DNA of 64,000 nt from Rhodospirillaceae bacterium SYSU D60007. Lineage in GTDB: Bacteria; Pseudomonadota; Alphaproteobacteria; Reyranellales; Reyranellaceae. The stretch lies in NCBI GenBank assembly GCA_003574685.1, contig QOCQ01000026.1, positions 29,369 to 93,368 on the forward strand, written 5' to 3'. The notes under the pieces were generated by a model. The model was not told the origin of the DNA. It ran no database searches and saw only the letters and a list, made by a program, of their open reading frames with translations. A program made the position numbers and the translations under genes. This document shows, piece by piece, positions 37,076 through 48,296 of the stretch (the stretch's first letter is position 1; each line of letters begins with the position of its first letter).

Positions 37076-37888
37076 TCACGTCGGTTCGGTTTCACTCATC
37101 TTCGGCTGCCAAAGGAGCAGGCGCCGCTCGACGACGCCGACGGCCATGTCGAGCAGCAGCGCAAAGGCCGTGAGAACGAGGATGCCGGCGAACACCGTGT
37201 TGATGTCGAACGTGCCCTCGGCCTGGAGGATCAGGTAGCCGACGCCACGCGCCGAGCCCAGATACTCGCCGACGACGGCGCCGACGAACGCAAGGCCCAC
37301 GGCATTGTGCAGACTCGCAAAAACCCAGCTCATGGCGCTGGGCAGGTAGATGCTGCGCAGCAACTGCCGCGGTCCGGCGCCCAGCATGCGGGCGCTGGCG
37401 ATGATGTTGGGGCTGACCTCGCGTACGCCCTGGTAGACGTTGAAGAACACCACGAAGAACACCAGCGTCACGCCCAGCGCCACCTTCGACCAGACGCCCA
37501 GCCCGAACCAGACGGCGAAGATCGGGGCCAGCACCACGCGCGGCATCGAGTTGAAGCCCTTGATGTAGGGATCGAGGATGGCTGACGCCGTCGGCGACAG
37601 CGCCAGCCACAGACCGACGCCCAGGCCAAGGACAGCGCCCACGACAAAACCCAGCGCCGTCTCCAGCAAGGTGATGGCAAGATGGCCGAAGATCTCGCCG
37701 GTCACGAACCAGTCGATGATGGTGCCGAAGACCTTGAAAGGTCGGCCGAAGAAGAACGCCGCCCGGGCCGGGTCGCTGAAGTAGAAGGGCGGGATCAGGT
37801 CCGGGTCGGTCAGCACGTGCCAGATGCCGATGGCGACGACCAGCACCAGCAGCCGCAAACCGGTCAGGCGCCAAGGGTCCATCCGCAC
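37076..37888 (-). CDS. ABC transporter permease, TauC/SsuC type
   Basis: The protein has six hydrophobic segments and the EAA loop with SARMLGAGPRQLLRSIYLPSA, as in nitrate, taurine, sulfonate and hydroxymethylpyrimidine uptake systems. It probably starts at a GTG (37888) with AGGAG 8 bases upstream; the ATG at 37882 and a longer frame at 37936 are alternatives. It would be 270 residues from the GTG. It follows the ATPase gene by 25 bases and is last of a three-gene set SBP-ATPase-permease. Confidence 0.85.
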   Translation of the reverse strand: MRMDPWRLTGLRLLVLVVAIGIWHVLTDPDLIPPFYFSDPARAAFFFGRPFKVFGTIIDWFVTGEIFGHLAITLLETALGFVVGAVLGLGVGLWLALSPTASAILDPYIKGFNSMPRVVLAPIFAVWFGLGVWSKVALGVTLVFFVVFFNVYQGVREVSPNIIASARMLGAGPRQLLRSIYLPSAMSWVFASLHNAVGLAFVGAVVGEYLGSARGVGYLILQAEGTFDINTVFAGILVLTAFALLLDMAVGVVERRLLLWQPKMSETEPT

Positions 37889-37913
37889 AGCCGCGACTCC
37901 TGTTCCGCCCGCA

Positions 37914-38738
37914 CTACGCCGCCCGCTGGCGGGCATAGGCCTTCAGGACTTCTTCCTTCATGGCGTGCCAGATCTCGCGGTGCAGCTCGGCGAAGCCCGG
38001 CGTCATACGCACCTCCGATACGTCCCGCGGACGCGACAGTTCGACGGTGAACTCGCCGATCGGCCGTGTCGCCGGCCCGGCCGACAGCACCACCACGCGA
38101 TCCGACAGCGCGATGGCTTCCTCAAGGTCGTGCGTGATGAACAGCACCGACTTGCGGTTCTCCGCCCACAGCGCCAACAGCTCGTTTTCCATCAATTGGC
38201 GCGTCTGCACGTCCAGCGCCGAAAACGGCTCGTCCATCAGCAGGATGTCGGGGCTCAGGATCAGGGTCTGCGCCAGCGCCAGCCGCTTGCGCATACCGCC
38301 GGACATCTGGTGCGGATAGCGATCGCCGAAACCTGCCAAGCCGACGCGCCGCAGCCATTCCTCGCCCTGTCGCAGCGCCTGCGCACGCGGCACGCCGCGG
38401 AATTCCAGACCGGCGACGACGTTGTCGATGCCGCGCCGCCAGGGCATCAGGGCATCGGCCTGGAACATGTAGCCGGCCCGACGGTTGACGCCGAGCTCGG
38501 GAAGCAGCCGCTCGCCATGCACCTCAACGATGCCGGCCGATGGCGCCAGCAGACCGGCCGCCACGTTGAGCAGGGTCGACTTGCCACAGCCGGTCGGGCC
38601 GACGACCGACACGAACTCGCCATCACGCACGATCAGCGTCGTGTCGGCGACGGCTGTATACGGCTCACCGCCGTCGCGGGCGGCGAACCGGCATGTGATG
38701 TCGTTCAGCGCCAGCGCCGGAACAGAAGCTTCTGCCAT
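37914..38738 (-). CDS. ABC transporter ATP-binding protein, TauB/SsuB type
   Basis: The 274-residue ATPase has Walker A GPTGCGKST, Q-loop YMFQADALMPWR, signature MSGGMRKR, Walker B LLMDEPFSALD and the H-loop FITHDLEEA. The GPTGCGKST sequence with PWR after the Q-loop is characteristic of the nitrate/taurine/sulfonate group. It energises uptake with the adjacent permease and binding protein. The gene begins 9 bases after the SBP stop, so all three are likely cotranscribed. The substrate is unknown; an organosulfur compound would fit the window but is only a guess. Confidence 0.87.
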   Translation of the reverse strand: MAEASVPALALNDITCRFAARDGGEPYTAVADTTLIVRDGEFVSVVGPTGCGKSTLLNVAAGLLAPSAGIVEVHGERLLPELGVNRRAGYMFQADALMPWRRGIDNVVAGLEFRGVPRAQALRQGEEWLRRVGLAGFGDRYPHQMSGGMRKRLALAQTLILSPDILLMDEPFSALDVQTRQLMENELLALWAENRKSVLFITHDLEEAIALSDRVVVLSAGPATRPIGEFTVELSRPRDVSEVRMTPGFAELHREIWHAMKEEVLKAYARQRAA

Positions 38739-38747
38739 GCGCCGAAA

Positions 38748-39800
38748 TCAGGTCTTCTTTCCGGCGCGCGCGACGAACTCATTCGTCCAGGTGGCAGCAA
38801 GATCGATCTTGTCGGGCTGGATCTTGCTGTCGCCTTCGGCCAGAAACTTCAGGCAATTCTTCGGTCCCTCCTCCGGCATCACCCCGTCGGGAGAAATCGT
38901 CTCGCGGATGTTCGAGAACGCTGCCATGTAGAGCGTCTGGTCGCCCAGCAGGTAGGCTTCCGGCACCGTCTTCGCCACGTCTTCGGGGGCCGCCTTCTGG
39001 AGCCACTGGTTGGCGCGCACGATGGCATTGGCCAGCGCCTGCGCCGTGCCCGGCGTGCTCTTCAGGAAGTCGGGCTGACAATAGAGGCAGGCGGCGGGCA
39101 TGGCGCCGCCGAACAGATCGGCGTTCCCCTTCATGGTGCGCGTGTCGAGCACGACCTTGATCAGACCTTTCTTCTCAAGAATGGTCAGGGCCGGCTCGGC
39201 CTGCGACACGCCGTCGATCTCACCCTTTTCCACGGCGGCAATCACCGAGGCGCCAGCGCCCACGCCGATGGCGACAATATCGGTCGGCTTCAGGCCGCCC
39301 ATCGTCGCCCAGGTGCTGACCAGCATGTGCGTCTGCGATCCCGGTGCGGTGACGCCGAACTTCATGCCCTTGATGTCGGCTGGCCCCTTCACCTTGTCCG
39401 CACGGTCTTTCAGGATGCCGATGGCAAGCTGCATGCCGCGGCCGATCAGGGCGAAGCCGGTGATCCGCTGGCCGCGCTGCTGCATGCGGATGGTGTGCTC
39501 GTAGGCGCCGGCCACGACATCGGCGCTGCCGCCCATCAGGGCCTGCAGCGACTTGGCCCCACCCTGGAAATCGTTGATCTCGATGTCCAGTCCTTCGTCC
39601 TTGAAGTAGTTCAGACGCTCAGCGATGGTCAGCGACAGGTAATACAGCGCCGACTTGCCGCCGACTGCCAGCACGACCTTCGATTTCTCGGGTTTGGCTA
39701 ACGCCGGCGCCCAACCGCCCCAGGTCGTGGCGGCCGCACCGACGGTGATTGCGGTCGCCGAGGTCAGCAATTTGCGGCGCCGCAGGCGCGGTCCTGGCAT
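38748..39800 (-). CDS. ABC transporter substrate-binding protein, NMT1/SsuA-like
   Basis: The 350-residue protein has an N-terminal RLRRRKLLTSATAITVGAAATTWGG leader, with a possible twin-arginine character, followed by LAVGGKSALYYLSLTIAERLNYFKDEGL in outline, ALMGGSADVVAGAYEH and the ligand-binding MKFGVTAPGSQTHM. The fold matches type II periplasmic binding proteins that bring sulfonates, nitrate, thiamine precursors or phthalate-type acids. GGAGGAAATC stands before the ATG at 39800; the ATG at 39821 is less likely. A palindromic repeat lies upstream. Confidence 0.85.
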   Translation of the reverse strand: MPGPRLRRRKLLTSATAITVGAAATTWGGWAPALAKPEKSKVVLAVGGKSALYYLSLTIAERLNYFKDEGLDIEINDFQGGAKSLQALMGGSADVVAGAYEHTIRMQQRGQRITGFALIGRGMQLAIGILKDRADKVKGPADIKGMKFGVTAPGSQTHMLVSTWATMGGLKPTDIVAIGVGAGASVIAAVEKGEIDGVSQAEPALTILEKKGLIKVVLDTRTMKGNADLFGGAMPAACLYCQPDFLKSTPGTAQALANAIVRANQWLQKAAPEDVAKTVPEAYLLGDQTLYMAAFSNIRETISPDGVMPEEGPKNCLKFLAEGDSKIQPDKIDLAATWTNEFVARAGKKT

Positions 39801-39932
39801 GATTTCCTCCGTGAACATCATGGCGGCTGCCCGCCGCTCGTGCGCGCGACCCTAGCCGGAGAGATCCGCAGGCGTCTACGCCCGAGTTGCGGCCGAGCCG
39901 CACGTATGTGCGAACGCCGGGCCAGAGAACTG

Positions 39933-40017
39933 CTTCATGGTGAGCCTGTCGAACCATGAAGCGGCCCGCACCGCCGCTGTGTCACGCCTTCATGGTTCGA
40001 CAAAGCTCACCATGAAG
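39933..40017. repeat. Palindromic intergenic repeat, copy 6
   Basis: Arms at 39933-39961 and 39988-40017 are reverse complements apart from one extra A in the right loop. The copy lies between the crotonase-like gene at 40051 and the substrate-binding protein gene, both on the minus strand, in a 250-base gap that holds no gene. Confidence 0.88.
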
Positions 40018-40050
40018 GCTAACTCGACGTGCTGTCTTCTGCGTGGAGTC

Positions 40051-40914
40051 CTACTTGAACGTCCGTTCCTGCCACCACGGGAAGTAGGAGGGCATGTCCT
40101 GGCTGACCTTGTCGGTGAAGTTCGCCTTGCGCTTCTCCAGGAAAGAGACAACCCCTTCGCGCACGTCGGCAGATTTGCCGCGGGCGTAGATGCCCTTGGA
40201 GTCGACCTTGTGCGCCTCCATCGGATGGTCGGCGCCCAGCATCTTCCAGATCATCTGGCGGTTGAGGGCCACGGAAACCGGGGCCGTGTTGTCGGCAATC
40301 TCGCGTGCCAGCCTGTACGTCTCGGGCAACAGTTCCGCCGGCTTGTGGACCGACCGCACCAGACGGCCGCGCAGCGCCTCCTCCGCCGGAAACACGCGGC
40401 CAGTCATCACCCATTCCAGCGCCTGCTGCGGGCCCACCAGCCGCGGCAGAAACCAGCTCGAGCAGGCCTCCATCACGATGCCACGCCGCGTGAAGACGAA
40501 GCCGTAGCGCGCGTCTTCGGAGGCAAGGCGTATGTCCATCGCAAGCTGCATGGTCACGCCGACGCCAACGGCAGGCCCGTTGCAGGCGGCGAGCAGCGGC
40601 TTCAGGCAGTCGAACAGGCGCAGGGTCAACAGACCGCCGCCGTCGCGGTGCCCGTCCAGTCCCGGATCGACCGGTCCGCGATTCTCGGCGTTGAAGGTGT
40701 TGGCCCCGCCCGACAGATCGGCCCCGGCGCAGAAGCCGCGGCCGGCGCCGGTGAAGACGATAGCCCGCACGTCGTCGTCGCGGTCGGCACGATCGATGGC
40801 ATCCAGCAGCTCCGACAGCATGCGCGCCGTGAAGGCGTTCAGCTTGTCCGGCCGGTTCAGCGTGATCGTGAGGATGCTGTCCTTCACCTCATAGCGGATT
40901 TGCTCGTAGTCCAT
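40051..40914 (-). CDS. Enoyl-CoA hydratase/isomerase family protein
   Basis: The 287-residue protein has [28 protein letters not shown] and [21 protein letters not shown]. The Glu144 position is Thr, while a downstream Glu is present in [19 protein letters not shown], the same shifted-acid subtype as the gene at 36215. The region with [21 protein letters not shown] contains an extra loop. It may be a hydratase, isomerase or a different crotonase. It follows the GMC oxidoreductase gene by 16 bases on the same strand, so one transcript is likely. Confidence 0.82.
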   Translation of the reverse strand: MDYEQIRYEVKDSILTITLNRPDKLNAFTARMLSELLDAIDRADRDDDVRAIVFTGAGRGFCAGADLSGGANTFNAENRGPVDPGLDGHRDGGGLLTLRLFDCLKPLLAACNGPAVGVGVTMQLAMDIRLASEDARYGFVFTRRGIVMEACSSWFLPRLVGPQQALEWVMTGRVFPAEEALRGRLVRSVHKPAELLPETYRLAREIADNTAPVSVALNRQMIWKMLGADHPMEAHKVDSKGIYARGKSADVREGVVSFLEKRKANFTDKVSQDMPSYFPWWQERTFK

Positions 40915-40930
40915 CGTCTGCTCCGTTTGA

Positions 40931-42535
40931 TCACGCTGCCTCGGCCCGGATCATGTCGGCGCACTTCTCGCCAATCATGATGCAGGCGGCATTGGTGTTG
41001 CCCGACACGACCTGCGGCATGATGGAGGCGTCCGCCACCCGCAGGCCGCCCACGCCGCGCACGCGCAGGCGTTCGTCGACGACGGCCATCCTGTCGCCGG
41101 CCGGCCCCATCTTGCAGGTGCCGACCGGATGGTAGATGGAGCCGCCATTCGCCTTCAGGAAGGCGAGCCATTCGTCGTCGCCCTGTACTGAGGGGCCCGG
41201 CAGCAATTCCTGGTCAATCCACGGTTTCAGGGCTGGTTGCTGCGAAATGCGGCGGACCGCCTTCAGCCCGGCAATCGCCGTGCGGCGATCCTCGTCGTCC
41301 GCGAGATAGTTCGCCACCATCGACGGATACTGGCGCGGATCGGCCGAACGCAACCGCAGGCGGCCACGACTTTGCGGCCGCGACTGGTTCATGGTTACCG
41401 TGAAGCCGGGAAAATCGTGCAGGGTTGTGCCCATCTTGTCGGTGGAGAAGGGAATGAAATGGAGCTGGATGTCGGGGTCCTCCAGCTCCGGCCGCGTGCG
41501 CAGGAATACGCCGACCAGACCCGCGCCGACGGTGAGCAGGCCGCGCCGGCCCAGCGCATAGTCGAGGCCCATCTTCACCTTGCCCAGAAGGCTGCCCACT
41601 GCCTCGTTCATCGTGCCGGGCTGGCAGCAGCGATAGAGCTGCCGGCACTGGTAGTGGTCGTGGAGGTTTTCCCCGACGCCGGGCAGATGGTGCTTCACCG
41701 CGATGCTGTTCTCGGCCAGGTGCTCGGCAGGGCCGATGCCTGACAGCATCAGGATCTGCGGCGAGTTGATGGCGCCGCCGCACAGGATGATCTCGCGAGC
41801 CGCCTGTGCCGTTTCGGTCCGTTCGCCGATGCGATAGCGCACCGCCGTGGCGCGTCCTTCGCTGATCTCCACCTTCTCGGTACGTGCGCCGGTCACGACA
41901 CGCAGATTGGGCCGCCCACGTGCCGCCTGCAGGTACGCGCGCGCCGAGGAGCAGCGCCGCCCGCCGCGTGTGGTCAACTGATAGTAGCCGACGCCTTCCT
42001 GCTTCGAGCCGTTGAAATCGCCATTGCGCGGATAGCCGGCCTGGACAGCGGCCTCGACATAGGCTTCCGACAGGGCGTTGCGCCAGCGCATGTCATCGAC
42101 GCCCAGCGGCCCCGTGCCGCCGTGCAGTTCGTCATCGCCGCGCACATTGCCCTCGGCCTTCCTGAAATAGGCAAGCACGTCGTCGAAGCCCCAGCCGGCG
42201 TTGCCGAGCTGCCGCCAGTAGTTGAAGTCCGAGGGAATGCCGCGAATGTAGATCAGACCGTTGATCGAGCTGGAGCCGCCCAGCGTCTTGCCGCGCGGCC
42301 AGTAGATCCTGCGGTCGTCAAGGTGAGGCTCCGGATCGGTCTCGTATTTCCAGTTCACCCGTTCGTCGAGAAAGGTGCGCGCATAACCGATCGGGATGTG
42401 GATCCAGAGATGATTGTCGGCCGGCCCGGCCTCGAGCAGCAGCACCCGGTTGCTGGCAATCTCGCTCAGCCGCGCCGCCACCGCGCATCCGGCGGAGCCG
42501 GCGCCGACGACGATATAGTCGTAGCTCTCTGCCAC
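40931..42535 (-). CDS. GMC-family oxidoreductase (choline dehydrogenase-like)
   Basis: The 534-residue flavoprotein has the FAD motif [19 protein letters not shown] at the N-terminus, the GMC signature [15 protein letters not shown] [34 protein letters not shown] and the C-terminal His motif [13 protein letters not shown] followed by [16 protein letters not shown]. It oxidises an alcohol to an aldehyde, as BetA does for choline. The substrate is unknown and no betaine aldehyde dehydrogenase or bet regulator lies nearby. The GTG start is supported by GGGAGGAAG just upstream; the far longer open frame is discarded. Confidence 0.9.
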   Translation of the reverse strand: MAESYDYIVVGAGSAGCAVAARLSEIASNRVLLLEAGPADNHLWIHIPIGYARTFLDERVNWKYETDPEPHLDDRRIYWPRGKTLGGSSSINGLIYIRGIPSDFNYWRQLGNAGWGFDDVLAYFRKAEGNVRGDDELHGGTGPLGVDDMRWRNALSEAYVEAAVQAGYPRNGDFNGSKQEGVGYYQLTTRGGRRCSSARAYLQAARGRPNLRVVTGARTEKVEISEGRATAVRYRIGERTETAQAAREIILCGGAINSPQILMLSGIGPAEHLAENSIAVKHHLPGVGENLHDHYQCRQLYRCCQPGTMNEAVGSLLGKVKMGLDYALGRRGLLTVGAGLVGVFLRTRPELEDPDIQLHFIPFSTDKMGTTLHDFPGFTVTMNQSRPQSRGRLRLRSADPRQYPSMVANYLADDEDRRTAIAGLKAVRRISQQPALKPWIDQELLPGPSVQGDDEWLAFLKANGGSIYHPVGTCKMGPAGDRMAVVDERLRVRGVGGLRVADASIMPQVVSGNTNAACIMIGEKCADMIRAEAA

Positions 42536-42673
42536 CCCTTCCTCCCTGTAGCTGCCCGAACGATCGCAGGTCGCACGGGAATGACATGCTAAGCTGACCC
42601 CGTCGTCAGGCGAAGCGCGGCTGGCACCACGTACCGCATGGCGGCTTCCCGCAAGACCTGTGCAGGAGCCAGC

Positions 42674-43916
42674 ATGTCGACGCCGTCCGGCTATCGTATC
42701 GCGGTTGTCGGTTGTGGCGTAGGTGGCATGGCGGTTGCAACGCTTCTCGCGGACGCGGGTCACGCGGTGACGGTCTACGAACGTTTCGCGGTGCCCCGGC
42801 CGCTGGGCGCAGGGCTGCTGCTCCAGCCGACAGGGTTGAGCGTGCTGCGACGGCTTGGCGTCGAGCCAGTCGCGCTCGATTGCGGCGCGCGGATCACAGG
42901 GATCGACGGCCGCACGACCCGCGGGCGAACCGTGCTGCGCCTGAACTATGCCGATCTCGATCCCCGCCTGCACGGGCTCGGCATTCACCGCGGCGCGCTC
43001 TTCGATCTGCTGTTCGAACGGCTGAAGCGCTCGGCGGCAACGCTGAAAACGGCGTCCGAAGTTGCCCGCATCGATGCCAGTGAGACCCAGGCGGTCTTGC
43101 ACTTCGCCAACGGCACGGCGCCGGTGGCGGTCGATCTGGCGCTGGTCGCGGATGGCGCGCATTCGGCACTGCGTATGCAGGCCGGCATCCGTCACCGCGC
43201 GCCGCTTTACCCATGGGGCTGCTTGTGGACGACCTTGCCGGACGTGGAGGGCCGCTTCGCCGGCCAGCTCCATCAACGATTCCGCGACAGCCGGGTGATG
43301 ATCGGTGCATTGCCGGTGGGACGACGCCCGGACGATCCGCAGGGTCCGCCGTGCATCACCGTGTTCTGGAGCCTGCCCGCCCGCGAGATCGAGGCAGCGC
43401 GCGCCGCCGGCGTCGCGGCCCTCAAGGCCAGGTTCCTGGAGCACTGGCCGGAACTGGCGGCGCCGCTCGAACATCTGCGGGAAGTCGACCAGATCGCTGG
43501 CGCCACCTACCGGCATGTCGCGATGCCGCGCTGGTCGGCAGGCCGCGTCGCCTTCCTCGGCGATGCCGCGCACGGCACTTCACCGCAGCTCGGCCAGGGT
43601 GCCAACCTTGCATTGCTGGACGCCGCGACGCTTGCCAGCGCGCTTGCGACGGCGCCCGACATCGATACGGCCCTCAGCCTGGCTGAGGCTGAACGGCAGC
43701 CGCCGGCCGCCTTCTACCGGCAGGCCAGCCATCTGCTGACGCCCTTCTATCAATCCCGGTTCGCACCCCTGGGCTGGCTGCGTGATCTCACGTTCGGACC
43801 GCTCTGCGCCTTCCCGCCAAGCCGCAATCTCATGCTGAGCACGCTGGCCGGCGTGCGCCGGAGCTGGTGGCGGACCTTCCCGCTGGACGCGGCCGGACGC
43901 CCCGACCTGCCGCTGG

Positions 43917-43945
<29 letters not shown>
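42674..43945 (+). CDS. FAD-dependent monooxygenase, UbiH/salicylate hydroxylase type
   Basis: The 423-residue protein has the FAD-binding GxGxxG motif [19 protein letters not shown], the mid-domain DG motif [10 protein letters not shown] near residue 163, and the second FAD motif [26 protein letters not shown]. These are typical of class A aromatic-ring and polyketide hydroxylases using NAD(P)H. AGGAG precedes the ATG at 42674. It diverges from the GMC oxidoreductase gene, and its last 29 bases overlap, antiparallel, the end of ettA. The hydroxylated substrate cannot be inferred. Confidence 0.87.
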
Positions 43946-45599
<1,654 letters not shown>

Positions 45600-45719
45600 T
45601 GGCCAGTCCTCGCGCGAAAGAGTTAAGCAGAAGCGGTCGGCGCGGGTTGTAACGGGGCAATGCCTGCGGTTCAATGGCGTGGGCCGCGCGCTCATGGCTC
45701 ACCCCACGAAACGGCGGTG

Positions 45720-47066
45720 ATGGTGTCCGCTCCCGACGAAGAAACTCCCGATACCCGCTTTGCCCTGGCAGGCGAGCTCAGCATCGCATACCAGGTAGTC
45801 GGCCGCGGTCCGCTGGACATGATCCTTGTCCCCGGCATGGTGTCGCACGTGGAGTTCTTCCACGAGATTCCTGGCTATACGAAGTTCCTCCAGAGGCTGG
45901 CGTCGTTCTCACGGGTCGCGACCTTCGACAAGCGTGGCCAGGGCTTGTCCGACCGCGTGCCCGGGGTCCCCTCGCTTGAAGAGCGCGTGGATGATCTCCA
46001 GGCAGTGATGGCGGCGACGGGCATGTCGCGCGTCGTCCTGTTCGGGATGTCGGAAGGCGCCTCGATGAGCGCGCTCTTCGCCGCGACCTGTCCCGAGAAG
46101 GTGTCGCACCTGATCCTGTACGGCAGCTTTGCGCGGTTTTCCAACGCCGAAGACTACACGCTGATGTTCGACCGCGAGGTGATTGCACGCAGCGCGCTAT
46201 ACTGGGGAAAGGGGCTTTCGATCCGGACGTTCGCCCCCAGCCTGGCCGGCGATCCCGAAATGACCCGTCTATGGGCCAAGGGCGAGCGGCTGTGCGTAAG
46301 CCCTGGTGCATACAAGGCCATGCTGGACACCAACATGCGGATCGACGTGCGCGCCATCCTGCCGCAGATCCGTGTGCCGACTCTCGTACTGCATCGAAAG
46401 ACGGACTTGGCGGTGCCGGTTGCAAATGGCCAGTACCTCGCCCGGCACATTCCGGGGGCGCGGTATATCGAGTATGCAGAGGGAGATCACGCCCCCTACT
46501 TCGGCACCGACTTTGTGTCGATGTGCGGGGACATTGAGGAATTCGTCACCGGCCATCGCGAGGCACCGGAAGAAGACATCGATCGCGTACTGGCCACCGT
46601 ACTGTTCACCGATATCGTCGACTCGACGCGGCTTCTCGCCGAAAAGGGCGACGCTTCATGGCGTCGACTGATTGAGGAGCACGATCAGCTTGCCCGTCGG
46701 CTGGTCGACCAGCACCGTGGCCGGTTTGTGAAGAGCACCGGCGATGGCCTGCTGGCGACATTCGATGGACCAGCCCGGGCCATCCGCTGCGCGCGGGCAC
46801 TATCCGCCGCAACCGGGCGGCTGGGCATAGCCATTCGTGCGGGCCTGCATACCGGCGAGATCGAGTTGCGCGGCAATGACGTCGGGGGGCTTGCCGTCCA
46901 TGTTGCAGCGAGGATCATGGCAGAGGCGGCGGCCCGCCAGATCCTTGTCTCGCGTGTTCTCACCGACCTGGTCGCCGGTTCTGCCCTCGCATTTGCATCG
47001 CAGGGCGCCCGTGCGTTAAAGGGACTGGCCGGAAACTGGGAGCTTTTCGCGCTGCGGGAAGACTAA
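45720..47066 (+). CDS. Alpha/beta-hydrolase fused to a class III adenylate/guanylate cyclase
   Basis: The 448-residue protein has an alpha/beta-hydrolase domain (residues 10-275) with the nucleophile elbow GMSEGASM and a FDKRGQGLSDR strand, followed by a class III cyclase domain starting near residue 290. The cyclase shows the metal-binding VLFTDIVDSTRLL, the second Asp in KSTGDGLLATFDGP, and GGLAVHVAARIM. The catalytic Asp residues are present. It could make cAMP under control of a ligand bound or cleaved by the hydrolase domain. The start ATG has only a weak ribosome site. It is divergent from ettA. Confidence 0.83.
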   Translation: MVSAPDEETPDTRFALAGELSIAYQVVGRGPLDMILVPGMVSHVEFFHEIPGYTKFLQRLASFSRVATFDKRGQGLSDRVPGVPSLEERVDDLQAVMAATGMSRVVLFGMSEGASMSALFAATCPEKVSHLILYGSFARFSNAEDYTLMFDREVIARSALYWGKGLSIRTFAPSLAGDPEMTRLWAKGERLCVSPGAYKAMLDTNMRIDVRAILPQIRVPTLVLHRKTDLAVPVANGQYLARHIPGARYIEYAEGDHAPYFGTDFVSMCGDIEEFVTGHREAPEEDIDRVLATVLFTDIVDSTRLLAEKGDASWRRLIEEHDQLARRLVDQHRGRFVKSTGDGLLATFDGPARAIRCARALSAATGRLGIAIRAGLHTGEIELRGNDVGGLAVHVAARIMAEAAARQILVSRVLTDLVAGSALAFASQGARALKGLAGNWELFALRED

Positions 47067-47159
47067 AGCGGTCGGCTGCCTTGCACGGGCGTCACCTTTG
47101 CAGACTCTTCGGAATCGCCTTTAATGCCGGGCCATGACGGCTGTTCAAGGCGGGGCACC

Positions 47160-47483
47160 ATGAGGGCGATGAAGGTGGCGGCAATTGCCGGCGGTCTCGC
47201 CATCGTCGTGGTGATCGGTATCTTTCTATTCTATCGCCTGGCGGTCGAGCAGAACGAACAGGCATTCGAGACATCGTTCCTCGAAAACTGCCTGAAATCG
47301 GCCCGGGAAGCGGCATCGAAGCAGGGCAAGTCCGGGCCGGATATCGAGGCCCAGGTTCAGCGCTACTGCAATTGTGCGCTTGACGTGGTGAAGCCGCTTT
47401 CAACTGCGGACAAGATTGCGTTGGGGAACTCCGAGGCCAAGCAGCGCGAGATCGTCGCCGAAATCCAGAAGCGGTGCCAGTAG
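47160..47483 (+). CDS. Small membrane-anchored protein with conserved cysteines
   Basis: I do not recognise this 107-residue protein. It has one transmembrane segment (residues 6-26, VAAIAGGLAIVVVIGIFLFY) and an extracytoplasmic helical domain with Cys44, Cys70, Cys72 and Cys106. The CNC pair and C-terminal Cys suggest disulfide bridges in the periplasm. The ATG is preceded by AAGGCGGGG. It is located 17 bases before the SDR gene and may be cotranscribed with the downstream catabolic cluster. Confidence 0.65.
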   Translation: MRAMKVAAIAGGLAIVVVIGIFLFYRLAVEQNEQAFETSFLENCLKSAREAASKQGKSGPDIEAQVQRYCNCALDVVKPLSTADKIALGNSEAKQREIVAEIQKRCQ

Positions 47484-47500
47484 AGGAGAGGAAGAACCGG

Positions 47501-48271
47501 ATGGGCGGACGGCTGAACGGCAAGGTGGCGCTGATCACGGGCGGGGCGTCCGGGCTGGGCGAGTGCGCCGCGATCCTCATGGCGCAGGAGGGCGCGCACG
47601 TGGTCATCGCCGACATCCAGGCGGAGAAGGGCAAGGCGCTGGCCACGAAAATCGGGACGGCGGCGCATTTCGTGCCGCTCGACGTCACCAGCGAAGCGCA
47701 GTGGAAGGCGGCCATCGCCGCGGCCGTTGAGACGTTCGGGGCGCTGCATGTGCTGGTGAACTCGGCCGGTATCGGGCTCGGCAAGACCGTCGAGGAAATC
47801 GAGCTGGAGGAATGGCGCAAGGTGCACGCCATCGATCTCGATGGCGTGTTCCTGGGCTGCAAGCATGGCGTGGCCGAGATCAAGAAGCACACCGCCACGC
47901 TGGGCGGCTCGATCATCAACATTTCGTCGATCTCGGGCATCATCGCCGGCGCCAACATGGCCGCCTACAACTCTGCCAAGGCCGGCGTGCGGCTGCTGTC
48001 GAAATCTGTCGCCCTGCATTGCGCCAAGTCGGGCTACAACATCCGCTGCAATTCCGTGCATCCCACCTTCATCGACACGCCGATTCTCGACCGCTACCGC
48101 ACCCGCTTCGGCGACGAGGTGATGCGCCAGAAGCTCGGCCGCCAGGTGCCGCTGGGCCGGCTCGGGCGGGCCGAGGAAGTCGGCTGGCCGATCGTGTTCC
48201 TCGCCTCCGACGAATCGAGCTTCATGACCGGCTCAGAAGTGGTGATCGACGGCGGCATCAGCGCCATGTAA
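47501..48271 (+). CDS. Short-chain dehydrogenase/reductase (SDR)
   Basis: The 256-residue protein has the classical SDR cofactor motif TGGASGLGECAA, the NSAG motif (VLVNSAGIG), catalytic Ser in NISSISG, and the YNSAKAG active-site Tyr-Lys pair. The first beta-turn pattern with Asp in VIADIQAEKG suggests NAD rather than NADP. It probably oxidises a hydroxyacyl-CoA or alicyclic alcohol. GAGGAAG is upstream of the ATG at 47501. It opens a run of SDR, alpha/beta-hydrolase, acyl-CoA dehydrogenase and CoA-transferase genes. Confidence 0.88.
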   Translation: MGGRLNGKVALITGGASGLGECAAILMAQEGAHVVIADIQAEKGKALATKIGTAAHFVPLDVTSEAQWKAAIAAAVETFGALHVLVNSAGIGLGKTVEEIELEEWRKVHAIDLDGVFLGCKHGVAEIKKHTATLGGSIINISSISGIIAGANMAAYNSAKAGVRLLSKSVALHCAKSGYNIRCNSVHPTFIDTPILDRYRTRFGDEVMRQKLGRQVPLGRLGRAEEVGWPIVFLASDESSFMTGSEVVIDGGISAM

Positions 48272-48296
48272 GTCCCAGGCAAGAGGAGGGAACCTC

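Noticed and set aside
42536..43573. N-terminal extension of the GMC oxidoreductase frame upstream of the GTG at 42535
   Set aside because: The extension overlaps the divergent monooxygenase gene almost entirely and contains no domain; the GTG has a strong ribosome site and matches the family start.
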